This document shows positions 63,771 to 64,000 of a stretch of DNA of 64,000 nt, piece after piece (positions within the stretch are counted from its first letter, which is position 1; every line of letters starts with the position of its first letter). Under the pieces are notes generated by a model that saw only the letters and a program-made list of their open reading frames with translations, made no database searches and was not told the DNA's origin. Origin of the DNA: Filifactor alocis ATCC 35896 (GTDB lineage: Bacteria > Bacillota > Clostridia > Peptostreptococcales > Filifactoraceae). Both the position numbers and the translations under genes were made by a program. The stretch spans positions 1,550,001 through 1,614,000 of the forward strand of contig NC_016630.1 of the NCBI RefSeq assembly GCF_000163895.2, written 5' to 3'.

Positions 63771-64000
63771 CTAAATTTCCACCATATTCATAAATCCTTC
63801 TCCAAGCACTTCCTTGACTTCGGCAATCGTGATAAAAGCATCCGGATCAATCGCATAGACAACTTCTCGTAACTTCTGTACCTGTTTCGGTGCTACTACA
63901 ACATAGAGCAACATTCTGTCTTCTTTGGTATACATCCCTTTTCCCGGAATTGCAGTATTTCCACGATCGATTTCTTTCATAATCGCAAGAGAAATCTCTT
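63771..64000 (-). CDS. YitT-family membrane protein, C-terminal DUF2179 domain; partial (5' end outside window)
   Basis: The visible 75 codons give EISLAIMKEIDRG, then GKGMYTKEDRMLLYVVV, KLREVVYAIDPDAF and EVLGEGF: the DUF2179 cytoplasmic domain of YitT/YebE transporters-like proteins. The membrane part lies beyond the edge. Confidence 0.8.
   Translation of the reverse strand, partial: EISLAIMKEIDRGNTAIPGKGMYTKEDRMLLYVVVAPKQVQKLREVVYAIDPDAFITIAEVKEVLGEGFMNMVEI

Overview
The window is low-GC DNA from a Gram-positive anaerobe of the Firmicutes. FabK as enoyl-ACP reductase, RNase J, ScpA/ScpB, an IreB-RuvX-DUF1292-Fur block, the DXP isoprenoid pathway, a TagO-type transferase and Pta all point to Clostridia, perhaps a Peptostreptococcaceae-like amino-acid fermenter. 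The genus is a guess. No rRNA, tRNA or CRISPR array was seen.

Left part (1-25 kb), mostly core. Bases 1-2344 (minus) hold ccdA, a TlpA-type thioredoxin lipoprotein and a signal-bearing MsrA cut by the window edge: an extracytoplasmic methionine-sulfoxide repair relay. The thioredoxin carries ten Met-rich hexads between lipid anchor and catalytic domain. Bases 3.1-9.9 kb (plus) hold dxr, a GH114-like protein, dxs, an M3 peptidase and a lipoprotein. Bases 10.1-20.5 kb (minus) are one 12-gene fatty-acid operon, acpP-accBCDA-fabH-fabK-(fabK paralogue)-fabD-fabG-fabF-fabZ, with a near-consensus promoter and a 180-nt leader. Then come pta, nadE, yigZ and hflX.

Accessory part (25-36 kb). After hflX lie an IS30-like transposase scrap, a DUF3847 gene typical of conjugative elements, a hypothetical protein and a small acetyltransferase. 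Two perfectly identical 86-bp direct repeats (27447-27532 and 35160-35245) then enclose a 7.6-kb AT-rich catabolic island: a divergent FCD-type GntR regulator facing an aminotransferase, a DctQ-DctM-DctP TRAP transporter and two 2-hydroxyacid dehydrogenases from unrelated families. I infer import of an organic acid and interconversion of amino, 2-oxo and both enantiomeric 2-hydroxy forms. No recombinase lies inside.

Right part (36-64 kb). mutY, lemA-DUF3137 and an NADH oxidase, the last enclosed by a 163-bp inverted repeat, precede a housekeeping minus-strand block: site-2 protease, scpA, scpB, RNase J, and ireB-ruvX-DUF1292-fur with a Fur-like box on a consensus promoter. A run of small envelope and regulatory genes (47-56 kb) follows: FocA/NirC channel, membrane proteins, lipoprotein, flavodoxin, YbaK deacylase, TetR, XRE, GNAT and an AAA ATPase. 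The window closes with tagO, sbcD-sbcC, a HisRS with unusual motifs and the C-terminus of a YitT/DUF2179 protein.

Start codons were chosen from visible Shine-Dalgarno sequences and often differ from the longest open frame.
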